From Rotaria sp. Silwood1 (taxonomy: Eukaryota > Rotifera > Eurotatoria > Philodinida > Philodinidae): a DNA stretch of 64,000 bases. The translations under genes and the position numbers were made by a program. Where the stretch lies: assembly GCA_905250075.1 (NCBI GenBank), contig CAJNOP010000018.1, positions 2,734,149-2,798,148 on the forward strand. The letters run 5' to 3'. Under the pieces are notes generated by a model. It was given only the letters and a program-made list of their open reading frames with translations, had not been told where the DNA came from and did no database searches. Below, piece by piece: positions 27,803-38,107 of the stretch (its first letter is position 1; the number at the start of each line of letters is the position of its first letter).

Positions 27803-30439
27803 ATGGCAAAATTAAAAGGTACTGTCACATTTGACCGTTTTGTTGATGTTAACGAAGAACCACGCAAGCTTCTTCAGCCTATCGAAGGCTATCAATCTCT
27901 TGAGTTAGTTTCACTTGGAGAAGCCATCGAGCCTATCGTTGAATTTTGTCCTGATATACGCCGACGTACTTACATCGTCAAGGAGAATTGTGATTCACCT
28001 AAAGACGGTTTAACCAAGATGAATCCGCATCCATTTTTCTCTATACAACTGAGTGGCCACCACGTAATCAATACCTCTATGTAGTATTAAACTCTGTTTT
28101 ACGCTCTAAAAATCGTAACAGACTCATTTGACCCTGGCTATTGTATATGAAACGTTTGTTGACGGCACTCTTTAAATTGCGTTCATGTAATATGACCGTT
28201 TATCGAGGTGTCCGTCTTGATTTTGCGGAAAGAATATGAAGTAGGAAAAAATTATACATGATGGGGTTTGTCGTACTGTACTAAATCGGTGTCGATTCTT
28301 GAATCGGAACTATTTCTTGGTCAAGAAGGAAAATGAACAATGTTTCGTATCGAATGTTTTAATGGAAAGAGAATTCGTCAATATTCATCGTTTGAAGATG
28401 AAGATGAAATACTACTTCTACCTGGTAGTCAATTTATCTTCAAAAGTCATTTGCAACCGTCAAAGAAAGATTCTGATTTGATTATCATTCAGCTTAAACA
28501 AGTAGAGCCTCCTTTCATGTTACTTGAAGAATCGGTACCGAAAATGGCTTCTGCTACTGGAACTTTAAAGCCACAGATTTCCAAGGAAGATAGTCTTGCT
28601 GGTGAGTATTGGTTTTTTGCTATTCGAAGATCTCAAACTAACATTAAGAAGACATTGCACAGGAATATTGACTCAAATTAGACTTTAGTTTTTCACTGCT
28701 CTCGATAGTAGTTTTTGATTGGCGAATATGAATAACTTGCCTTTTTCGCTGACACTTAAGGCTGCAAGATATCTTTATTGGCGCTTCTATGACCAGCATT
28801 CTCCCATTATTCGTAGCTTGCAGAAAAGTTCTTTAAACTCTGGTAATAATTTAGCCAGAACTCGAGTTTAGTTTATTAATAGCTTATTTGTGCCAGCACG
28901 ATGTTTCTGAATAGAATTTCAAAATTCATACTTTGTTTACGAAGGTTATCGTTGTTTCCTAGTTTCTTGATAAACCTCTTCCTAGTTATTGTAAAATATT
29001 TGTGTTTCTTTTTATGACGTTTCGGCAATTCATACTAACTTTTCCAAACTTTATTCATGTCCAAATAAAAGCACTAGAACACACACATCTGCGATTTTCA
29101 CCTTTTCTTTTTCATTTTCATTTCTGTTTTTACTACAAGTTGATATTGGCGGAGCAAGACTGTGAAAGCTGGTAGAATCGAATTTCTTCTGTTGTCTACC
29201 TTCGCGTGATTATCAAATAGCAATAATAACAGAAACAAAAAGAAAACCAAAAGGAGAAAAATTCATGTGTTCTACTACATTTGTTTTTACATCAGTAAAG
29301 TCTGAAGAAGATAGCATCATATGCCGGAGCGTCACAGTTAGAAGAATAATATTTTATGATAACAAGGAAGAGATTTATTAGGAGACTAATAAGATTTCCA
29401 AAATTTTTGTTCCGATTTACATGTGCGTATGAAGATATTTTGTGCATTTTAAGCTTCACTTTCATGCATCTTGCCTTCAGTCTAAAAGATATTGAGATTA
29501 TAGAATCATTTGAACATTCTTGAAACTTTCGACAGTGAAAATGTCAAAAAAGATGCTATTCGACAGGATTGCAAGTATTTTTACTTACATCTGCAACAAA
29601 TTTTCATATGTGAATTCTCGACAAGATGTGAAAATAATTTTCTTTTATTAAGTTTTGTGATTGAAAGAGATCACAATCAACAACTCTAACGTTCAAATCC
29701 GTGATTCTGCGGTCGGTATTCGTAGAAAAGATGTCATTATCGGCTGAAAACCTTCAAAAAATGGTAGAAAATCAAAATCATTACTATACTAATAGCTTCC
29801 GACAGCCGATTCTATGTTGTTTATAGCCGTCTCGAACCGTAAGCCGAAAATTTCTGTCACTGAATGTGAATATCATATTTCTACTTTCATCTTCCTATTA
29901 CTTTCGCAAATCTTCTAGATGAAACTGATCGTACATCATTCATTTTGGAGTAACTTTAGAATTAATATGTATGTTTGCAACTTATATAGAGAAAACATAT
30001 GAGAAATCAATGATCAATGAAAAAGAAAAATTGAAATATGGAAGAGAGCAGTAAGGGAGATTGCTTTTGTATGTATTCGTTACTGACATTGTGACAGCAT
30101 TTCTCAGTAGCGGTTTGATATTTAACAGATAATGTATACGATTGGACTGATTAAATAACAGAGGGAAATATTTTATATGAAAGAAGGCAGTAAACGCCAA
30201 AAATGTGAATTATTTTTGTTATGTTAGATTTTTTAGTATGTAAAGTAGACGAATTTCCGATCATAGAGTGAACTATGTGTGAAGAACTCTTATTATAAAT
30301 ATATTTATCTTTCTACAATTATTGTCTAATAGATTTCGACCCAAAGAAGATATCAGAAACAATTGTTGCTTCAGTTGAACCGAAGCCTGACAGTGTCAAA
30401 GGGAACCCAGTTCCTTCAACTAAAATAACACCAAACCAG
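27803..30439 (+). pseudogene. Arginine mono-ADP-ribosyltransferase-like gene, disabled
   Basis: The sequence follows the animal ARTC-type fold (NAD-dependent transfer of ADP-ribose to arginine) that is common in rotifer genomes. In order: an N-terminal block with RFVDVNEEPRKLLQPIEGY, a middle block with TVYRGVRLDF (the R of the R-S-E triad, near 28190), a damaged S-T-S region (near 28270-28300), and EDEDEILLLPG (the acidic E-x-E loop, near 28393-28430) followed by IIIQLKQVEPPFMLLEE. Frame changes occur near 28015-28025 and near 28235, and in-frame TGA codons lie at 28129, 28259 and 28334. A donor at 28602 and an exon at 30333-30439 (FDPKKISETIVASVEP) still splice in phase, so a longer multi-domain gene once existed. 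The block 28340-28601 stays open. I consider it inactive; a rescued shorter transcript is possible. The last exon is the least certain part. Confidence 0.75.
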
Positions 30440-30890
30440 GTATTCTGATAAAAAAAACTATAGTCAAAATAGGATTTGACAGTTGATGTTTATCAGCATA
30501 GGAAATCACTTTGATGCTTTTCAAGTTGACAATATTGTTTTTGCCAGTAATTAGAAAATTCTCATAAATTTCACGTTCAACAGCAGTCTTGAAATGTTTC
30601 AATTTTTTTTTTGGATGATCCGAGAGTTCATATAAAAAAGGTAATAGTTTGTCTATCAACTCAATGAATTTGTATCAATGTTGAAATATCTCACTTGATG
30701 TTTATGATTCAAAAAAATATATCATTGATTTTATTAACGAAGCTTTTGAGATCATCTGAACTATTTCGATTTTTCGATGGTTGCAAAACGATGCAGCCTA
30801 ATTCTGAAAAGATGAAAGGAAGATTTGATTGACTATATTTTTCATATCAATTTAGCAATCATAATAGACATTTATTTTCTTTTCGATATT
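30440..30890. other. Short spacer before retroelement relic
   Basis: AT-rich. A 79-codon minus-strand frame at 30420-30659 has no motif and overlaps the preceding exon on the other strand. Nothing is supported. Confidence 0.35.
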
Positions 30891-30894
30891 ACAT

Positions 30895-31440
30895 AGTTGT
30901 AGTGTGGCAGACGAGAAGAACACTCATCCAATCGACGTTCCGTCTTGTTTAAGAAGGCGGATAACGTGTAGTCAGTATTTTTCTGAGGGCTCTGTTGACG
31001 TTAGTTCAATGTTACTGAAACAATATGTTCTTTGAGAAGATTCAGTGTATTGACATTGTATGTAGGAAGACGAATGCAATAGGTTGTCATTTCTTAATGT
31101 TGAAAAATCATATTCTTGAAAATCACATTGATACGGTTGTCATTCCGCAAGCACAAGTGATTCTGCTCTTCGTTTCTTTGATTGTTCCATTAGAGCACGA
31201 CCTTTTTCTCGGACTATTGGACACACCGAATGAGCAGATGTGTGATCACCACTACAATTAATACACCTGTCAAAATTTGGACAATCATGTTCAAGCGAAT
31301 GTTCTTCTGTACATCTTGGACAGAAACGAGGTTAAGAGCAGCCTTTTATTTTATGATCGTGCCGTAAGTATTGGCATAAATAAGAGATGGGTTGAGTCCA
31401 CCTCAAAAACTCTTCGCTTCTCATTTTCAAAACTATTCGA
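30895..31440 (-). mobile_element. Gag-like zinc-knuckle (retroelement ORF1) relic
   Basis: Read on the minus strand, 31440 to about 31130 carries EEFLRWTQPISYLCQYLRHD, then CPRCTEEHSLEHDCPNF, then CINCSGDHTSAHSVCP and a basic REKGRALMEQSKKRR tail. Spaced C-x2-C-x4-H-x4-C knuckles with a closing C-x2-C-x-G-x-H-x4-H-x2-C-P are typical of gag-like ORF1 proteins of non-LTR retrotransposons. Downstream, to about 30895, another frame continues with FLNKTERRLDECSSRLPH, as expected for the region after the knuckles. Stops and frame changes interrupt it (for example near 31335 and 31135). No reverse transcriptase was recognised nearby, so only the ORF1 part survives. A host gene with the same knuckle type is less likely. 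Confidence 0.6.
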
Positions 31441-32399
31441 AGTAGAGTAAGCTAGATGCGTCAATTCATCCTGTTAATTATTTGATCTTTTTCTTCAATC
31501 AAAGACGAAAACATGATTCGTTTTTCAAACTAACAGAGGAATCGATGAACTTGTCCAATAAAAATATTATTAACTCACTTCTGAATGTGAAAAGCTTGCG
31601 AAGTAGTCATAGTAGTCTTAATACACTTTCATAAGAAAGATACGAAAATTCTTTTGTTAGATTCAAATTATCGATCTTATCGAGAACGGGTATATGTCCA
31701 GTAATATTACTTGAAATTCCTCCCTACGGCTTTTAGCGCCGAGCAGAAGCAAGATCATCTACGTTACTAGTGTGTGCAGGACGATATAGAGCTAGAGATA
31801 ATGTTTTAGTAATTTTTTATCCAAAAGAGTCTTATCAATTAACTGAGCCAGAGTACCAAAAGAATCTTACTATGTTATTATGGATCTCATGCTAAAAAAG
31901 CAATTTCGAATTTCCCTTCTGAAAAACTATTTGCTGAGAAAGGTTAGGCGCATAGAACCGATTTTTAAAGCCAGTTCGCTTACCGAAAAGAGTGTAATAT
32001 CAAAAATAGAGGATTTTCTTTTAAACCGATTCGTAACAGCAATAATCAAGAGTTTGTTGCAGCGAATTTTAACGACCATTCTCGTTGGCTCTCTATGTTT
32101 TCGTTTTTACATGAGCTCTCGTCGATTGCGAAGCGAATCACTAATCTGATTATGCCTTTTTAAAATTGGCTTCATATCAGTAACACCGGACAAAGTTCTT
32201 TCGAAAATGTTTCTCTTGAAAGAAGATAGTTTTTTTTCTTGGAAATAGCTTTTAGATCATTCTCTAACAGATTCTACGTAATGAGTTGTAAAAGTCTTTG
32301 ATACCCTCGTGACAAACAAAGAAGAACACTTCAGTGCGCCCTGAGATTTTGATGGACCTACACATTAATTCCAGACTGACTATCATATCGTTCATGCTA
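31441..32399. other. Decayed repeat DNA with coding-like scraps
   Basis: Short stretches look like former protein (plus strand near 31770-31860, DNVLVIFYPKESYQLTEPEY; a plus-strand frame at 31880-32149), but each breaks within 100 bases in a different frame. I cannot name a family. The position between the gag relic and the tandem duplication suggests transposon debris. Confidence 0.35.
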
Positions 32400-32425
32400 T
32401 CACAAATTTGTTATACATCCTTCGT

Positions 32426-32611
32426 CATGTGATCTTCGACGAGCTGAGCTAGTCGCAATCTTTGCTTCTAAGTGAGCAACAGAGGTAAACAGAAGTCTTC
32501 TAAGTAATGTTGTTTTGCCATGTGATCTTGGAGGAGGCAATCTAGCCGCAACCTTTGCTTCGAAATGAGCAAGAGAGGTGATAATGCTGGTTGTTTGTGC
32601 CAGGATAATGT
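32426..32611 (-). repeat. 93-bp imperfect tandem duplication
   Basis: Two copies start at 32426 and 32519, both with CATGTGATCTT followed by a similar 50-base stretch that includes TTTGCTTC and GAGCAA. The period is 93, so the open minus-strand frame (32400-32783) repeats 31 residues in register: AHLEAKIATSSARRRSHDE and AHFEAKVAARLPPPRSHGK. In-register divergence hints at past coding use, but I know no such family. Confidence 0.6.
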
Positions 32612-32719
32612 AAAGAACTACATGAAGAAACAATGGCGTGTGACTTTCTAAAACGAAATAAGAAAAGTGAAAGTTTACTATAATGAAAAGGTCAATTCTT
32701 AACAATAATCTGTATAACT

Positions 32720-32950
32720 GTGAGGATAAAACATAATACGACGTGTATACAAATGGATCCATTTGTGGGGACGAATCCCTCACGGAAGCGAGTTAACGTG
32801 CGGAGGAAACCGCTCAGGAAAGGTGTCATTAGGAAAGACTGGCTCCCTCGTGGAGGTGTGAGGGCAAAGTCATCTGGTGGGGGAGGAACAGGGGGCGAAG
32901 TTGCCCTGACTGCTCTCAAACTCATACTTGCAGGAAGGTTAATTCCATGA
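32720..32950. other. GC-rich island with overlapping open frames on both strands
   Basis: This stretch is much richer in G and C than the surroundings, with G-rich plus-strand runs (GGTGGGGGAGGAACAGGGGG near 32876-32895). Frames are open on both strands (32720-32950 + and 32692-32925 -), which follows from base composition. No motif identifies a protein. It probably belongs to the same mobile element or repeat as the neighbouring duplication. Confidence 0.4.
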
Positions 32951-33589
32951 CTAGAAATTCACAGCAATGGGTTTTTGATGAGCCTGAGTGTACAGCAATG
33001 TGTTTTAGTATTATGCTGTTGGATAAGTTAACGGTTTGTTCAGGAATAGTGGTTGATGTTCTGTTCGATTGTTCCAGTTCGTGTCGTGTTAGGTAAAAAG
33101 AGGAAACAGAGGGTGTCGTCACAATGCAGCTGTTATAATATATTTTTTTTGGATGAATCGAAAAACCATCGATCTTTTTAGATTTCAAGTGTGACGATTG
33201 GTTAAGAGTTACGTAAATTTAATAGATTGTCATTTTCAGTTGGCTTTCGTTAGCAGTCATTCTACTGCTGTTTGTAATAATATGCCTATTACTTGTTTTT
33301 TTAGCTGATGATTCACGGATGAAGTTTCTTTTGGTAACCCCCTTTTTATGTTGTAAGGATTTTCAAGATTATTGGCTTTGTGCGTTTTTGACTAAATGAT
33401 TTTGTTCGTTAAGATAAAATCTTTGTTGGCTATTTAGATGTTATCAGAGAATGTTTAAATGAAGTCATATGAATAAATCTGAAGTAGTTAACATTTTTGG
33501 TATCGGAATCTGTCATAATATGCTGGATGTGCTGTTTTGAGTATTCATCTCGTGTGACTGTTCTCAATAAAAGAACAAAGGATTTGTGG

Positions 33590-34010
33590 GCACAGAATAA
33601 ATCTAGAGTTAGAATTTTATCCATATGCGGCTATATATTAATGAACGGTGTAAGTGGTAATATACTGTGTCGTTTCGTGAGGTTTTGCGTTTACTCATCA
33701 ACGACAAAGTATCAATGCAAGTTTGGGAATTAGTTGTTAAGAGCACTGAAGAGAAACGGTTGTTCGATAGTTACTGTAACGATTGGGAGGCGGAAATGAC
33801 TATTTGTGAAGCATATTCAATTATTACGACTTCAGAAAAAGAAATGGAACTCATTGCGATACGTGGATAGTGGGATCTGGCTGTTCAAGTGTATGCCTGT
33901 GCTCATGGGCGTAAATAAAGCCACTGGTCTCTTCTGGCTATCTATCAATGTCGGTATTGTCATCATGTGAACGCCTTTAACATTCTAACTGACGGTGTAT
34001 TTGTGGAAAT
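33590..34010 (+). pseudogene. OTU-type cysteine protease-like relic
   Basis: The order of motifs matches an OTU deubiquitinase-like domain. At 33645-33680, GVSGNILCRFV stands where active OTU domains have DGNCLFR. A frame change leads to EVLRLLINDKVSMQVWELVV, then the block EMELIAIRG, a stop at 33868-33870, then WDLAVQVYACAHGR and, in another frame, HHVNAF, where the catalytic His region would be. The catalytic Asp and Cys are replaced, and several breaks separate the blocks. OTU domains occur both in host genes and in some transposons; the surrounding debris favours a mobile origin. The family call rests on pattern recognition only. Confidence 0.4.
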
Positions 34011-35707
34011 TTGAGATTCGCATTCATGATGTATACTGAAATCGACTAATGTATGTTCATAAACTGCTTTATCTGATTGATATTTTTTAAACAATTTTGA
34101 AAGGCATCTATGGTTTATGTGACAGTCTTATTATACCACTAATATGCCCACAAAAACCTATTATACAAGTTTTGTCGAAGAAACCTGATGCATCACAAAA
34201 TTTGCTTCTGATCGGCTCATTTTTCCTTAATTCATTTTCCGTAAGAAGTCCCAGACTATCGCTAATACTCATGAGATTAATGAATGTCTTTGACTGGAGC
34301 AAAATCTTCTCTATTTTATGGAGAATTTGATTTTAGATTGAGAGCGAATTGTTATGGTTCGTTGAAAATTTACTTGTCAAGATATTAGTACCTTTTGAAC
34401 GATTTTTCATCGAGATTTCAAATAATCTTCAGTGGCTTATAATAGAAAAGTCATCCTTTTAATAGATTTTCTTTGAAAATATCGATGAAACTAAGCTATA
34501 TTTTCAAACACTCACGAGTTAAGGACGCATGTATGACCTAAGAGAAAGTTTAGGCACTGTAATTGATTAAAATGAGTCGTGACTTAAGTGAAGTGATTCT
34601 TAAAACTTCTTCATTGTTGTACAAAAAGAAGTTCAATCTACAGATTACCCATTCCAAAAAGCTACGATCGTTACTACTATTTACAAAAGATTATGTGAAG
34701 AAATTCGACTATTTTAAATAAGATACAAGTTTTGCTTACTGTTTTCAAAAAGTATCTATCAACTTTTGACAAAAACAAAAATCACGATGTTTTCAAAATC
34801 AACTATATGATCGATGAAGCTTTGGCTCGTTTCGACAGTAATTATCCAATATTTTACATCGACCATTGAGTCGAACAGATCTTTTCGTTTTCACTATTGT
34901 ACTATTTCATCTACCTATCAGTGTGTACAAACAAAAATCAACGAGTGACTCTTCAAATTTCATAAATCATCTTTTGCTATCATTCAAATTATTGTACTAG
35001 ATCAGCCTCTCAAATAAATATATGATTGGCAATACTATACCAGAACATTATCTGCATTCAAGCTTCTCAACAGCAATTATGATGAAAGCAAATATAATTA
35101 ATCAAAACTCAATGGAGATAATCTACAACGTACAATCAAATCGCATCTAGTGCATGTTATACTGATCCCTACATGTATTTCAATAAGACTTCGAGATTTT
35201 TTTATATTTTCGCATTTACAAGATAAGAACCCTACAGACGAATATTGTTTCACACTACAATCAAAGTTAGATCCATGATTGTGCAAAGTATGATGACTGA
35301 CTATCATATAGCATATCCAGTATTTGGCTTACATTAAACAATACCATTCTATACTGGATGTAAGCATAATTATGCTGTGAACCAGGGCGTTCTTTACATG
35401 AAAATTCACATCATCCATTTCAATAGTAGTTTTGATGATTGTTCTCCAATTGATTATTTCACGTACCTTGAAATTATTCAAGCCAAATATGGTCTCGTCA
35501 AATGAAAAATAATGTTCTTTTTGTATATTCAAGTGTAATGCGAAACTTGTTGGTGTTGATTGACAAATTCAGCTATTGCCTTGTGTTGCATACTGAGCAA
35601 ATAAGATTTATATTCGTATTCATTTAATGAAAATGATGATTTTTTTTGTGATAACCTTACAAAGAATGATTACAACAAATGAACCAGAAAGTTACGTGGA
35701 ACTCTAT
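34011..35707. other. Repeat-like stretch before the gap, no gene supported
   Basis: Several short frames occur. One plus-strand stretch near 34735-34868 (DVFKINYMIDEALARFDSN) looks coding-like but has no recognisable family and no exon borders. Minus frames at 35098-35307 and 35329-35532 are similarly unassigned. Decayed transposon DNA is likely. Confidence 0.3.
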
Positions 35708-35807
35708 NNNNNNNNNNNNNNNNNNNNNNNNNNNNNNNNNNNNNNNNNNNNNNNNNNNNNNNNNNNNNNNNNNNNNNNNNNNNNNNNNNNNNNNNNNNNN
35801 NNNNNNN
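35708..35807. other. Assembly gap of 100 N
   Basis: Exactly 100 undetermined bases, the usual placeholder for a scaffold join of unknown length. Reading frames crossing it are meaningless, and order across it depends on scaffolding. Confidence 0.99.
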
Positions 35808-36090
35808 AGTATGTGTGCGACACCACAAGATGGAGAGTGAATAATACAATGTAGGAGCAAGAGAAAAGAAAAAGTAAAAGAAGAAAAAAAAGAGTTACAC
35901 TGTGTCATATATATTATCGTCGGACGGCTTAAACATTGCAAGTAGAGTAGAAAGAAAAAAACTGAGTCAACAGGAAAGCTAGCCTTGATACATCAAATAT
36001 TGATTAACTTCTAGTGGGTCCATATGTTAATCATTTTTTTCATTGAATATATTTGTTGTTTTCGGTTGTCAACTTTGAATTAGTTAACCA

Positions 36091-38107
36091 ATGTCTTCGT
36101 ATTCAGTTTCTTCTGGCCTTCAAAATGCATTAATAGAATCAACATCTCTCGTCTTAGATGATTCACTGCTTAATTATGATGTTGTTATTCAGTTTCATTC
36201 CGCCGAGGTTCATTTATCATTAATTTTTCTTTTACAATACATCTTCATTTTTCAGGGTTTACCAAGAAAGGATATCGTTGGATATGCTGATCCATATTTT
36301 ATAGCAAATATTGATGATCAAATATCATTTACGTAAGTCTCAATTTTTTTTCTTTTCAAATAGAAATATCAGACTTAACCAAAGAAAATCGAGTAAGAAA
36401 CTTTCTCCACTCCTACTTTCATTTTTGTAGAAAAAAAAGCTTGTTAGCGCAGCCCCTTTGGGGCTGAAATGTGGAACTCACATATCTTCTTTACTTTCAC
36501 TCTGCTGATGGCAACATATATAATATTTAAATTCTCTCAGAGACGATAATTCTTTTCTAATGATAATTGATTGTTAGGAAATGTTGTCGTTTTTCATTTA
36601 TATACTTCGAGTAGAATCTTTTTTTGTGAAGTTGCTATGGTCTGTAAGGGGAAACTGTCTGTAGTGAGGGCGAGGGGGTATGTATGTAACGTTCTTTTTC
36701 GTTGCTATGTGTCCGTAATGGGGGCATCCATGTAATGTTCTTTTTGGTTGCTATGTGTCTGTAATGGGGGCATCCATGTAATGTTCTTGTTGGTTACTAT
36801 GTGTCTGTAATGGGGGGTATCCATGTAATGTTCTTGTTGGTTGCTATGTGTCTGCAATGGGGGGGGGGGAGGGGGGGAGCCGCAAAAACTTGACCTTAAA
36901 ACTTACACTCAATATTTTCTTCGAAAATATATGTGAGTTCCACAAAAAGGAATTCATACCCTATTATAACAACTAAGTAACATTAGAAAGCCACACATTT
37001 CTTTTTATTCAATATATTTTGTCATGATTTATAATTATATTCTTAAATTCTAGATCAACCATTCTATCCAATACAGCAACACCTAAATGGGATGATGAAA
37101 AATGGATTATTCGTAACATTCCATTGAATGCAAAACTTACTGTTAAAATCTATGATAAAGATGATGAGAAAATTTTTGATGATTACATTGGTGAATTTGA
37201 GGTTCTCAATCTAATTAATTATCATGCACCACCAAAAGGTCATCAAATAAATGGTCTATTAAACTATCCTTGTGGTTATTTTCATTTATCTATTCATTCA
37301 ATAAAATCATCAGAAGAAACAAAACATCTCCCTCCTTATACATTTGATGGTCCTTGTCGATATTCTTGTCACAATTCATTTGCTGTTGGTCGTTTAACTA
37401 TGCTAAATGCGGATTGTGTTTATTCAACATGGAAAATAAATCTAAGAAGAATTTCAGTTTTTTTTAAACCTCAACAAAAACAACATTGGAATACCAAATA
37501 CAAAGCAGCACAAGCTATATTTGGACATGGTCCTACCTCATTAGCATCATTGGCTACAATCAAGTTAGCACATAAAGTGCTTTACGGTCGAACATTAAAA
37601 CATCATGAAAATGGACAATTAACTAATGCTAATGATCTTTGGAAATTAATTTTTTCAGATCGAACAACACAATGTATTAAACCTTGTATTTATACATATG
37701 TTATTGATGATAATACATGGCGTTTTAGTGAAACTGATGTTCAATTTTTTGCTGATTTGGCAAGTAAACATGCATTATTAGCTAATGGATCAGAATATGT
37801 TCGTTATGCTGGTGAATTTCATCCACGACCAAAGTATGGATGGGATAAATGTGATGATGAATGGGAATTAGTATTCGACAATGGATCTGGCACTTACTCT
37901 CCTAATTCTGATCTATTGATTAATTTAAAAGAATTATTATTATTCAATTTTCCTGGACTAAATATAGTTACATATGAATATAAAGATCCAAGACTGAAAG
38001 AAAGTGTGACACAGTTAAAACGCGAAATGGAAAAATATAAACATAATACAACAACAATTCAACACCTTGTTATGTCTTTGCCAGATTCAACTGAAGAGAA
38101 GATTTGA
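36091..38107 (+). CDS. C2-domain protein with conserved C-terminal domain, fungal-family-like
   Basis: Exons 36091-36207, 36256-36332 and 37054-38107 join in phase to give 415 residues; introns are 48 and 721 bases. The 48-base intron is a multiple of three and stays open, so a naive translation would retain it. Residues about 27-125 are a C2 domain: VVIQFHSAE, GLPRKDIVGYADPYF, ATPKWDDEKW, YDKDDEKIFDDYIGEFE. The two acidic loops could bind calcium and membranes. Residues about 150-385 form a second conserved region (TWKINLRRISVFF, HWNTKYKAAQAIFG, YTYVIDDNTWRFSETD, ASKHALLANGSEYVRYAGEF, WELVFDNGSGTYSP). I know this combination mainly from fungal C2-domain proteins of unknown role. No signal peptide or membrane helix is present. 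TTGAATTAG before the ATG could be a trans-splice acceptor. Likely a soluble, membrane-associating protein. Confidence 0.85.
36440..36950. mobile_element. Inverted pair of mariner 3'-end sequences inside an intron (MITE-like)
   Basis: A perfect 16-base inverted repeat lies at 36470-36485 and 36929-36944 (TGTGGAACTCACATAT and its complement). The right arm, read on the minus strand, encodes YFRRK before a stop and matches about 70 bases of the 3' end of the mariner relic at 44798-44860. The arms flank a minisatellite. A small hairpin, AGCCCC-TTT-GGGGCT, lies just outside the left arm near 36451-36465. This looks like a non-autonomous derivative or a tail-to-tail insertion of mariner ends in intron 2 of the C2 gene. 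Confidence 0.55.
36701..36863. repeat. 46-47-bp minisatellite, about 3.5 units
   Basis: Units start at 36701, 36747, 36793 and 36840, each beginning GTTGCTATGTGT or GTTACTATGTGT and ending TGTAATGTTCTTGTTG or similar. A diverged unit precedes them (36630-36700). The last unit runs into a G tract near 36857-36879. It sits within intron 2 of the C2 gene, between the mariner-like arms. Confidence 0.85.

Noticed and set aside
28129..28336. TGA recoding (Trp or selenocysteine) in the ADP-ribosyltransferase-like gene
   Set aside because: Other genes here end at TGA normally, and independent frame changes show the copy is simply decayed.
32720..32950. Plus-strand Arg/Gly-rich frame resembling an RNA-binding peptide
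   Set aside because: It mirrors a Pro-rich frame on the other strand; both follow from the G-rich composition.
35627..35941. Frames spanning the N gap
   Set aside because: They exist only because N codons are treated as open.
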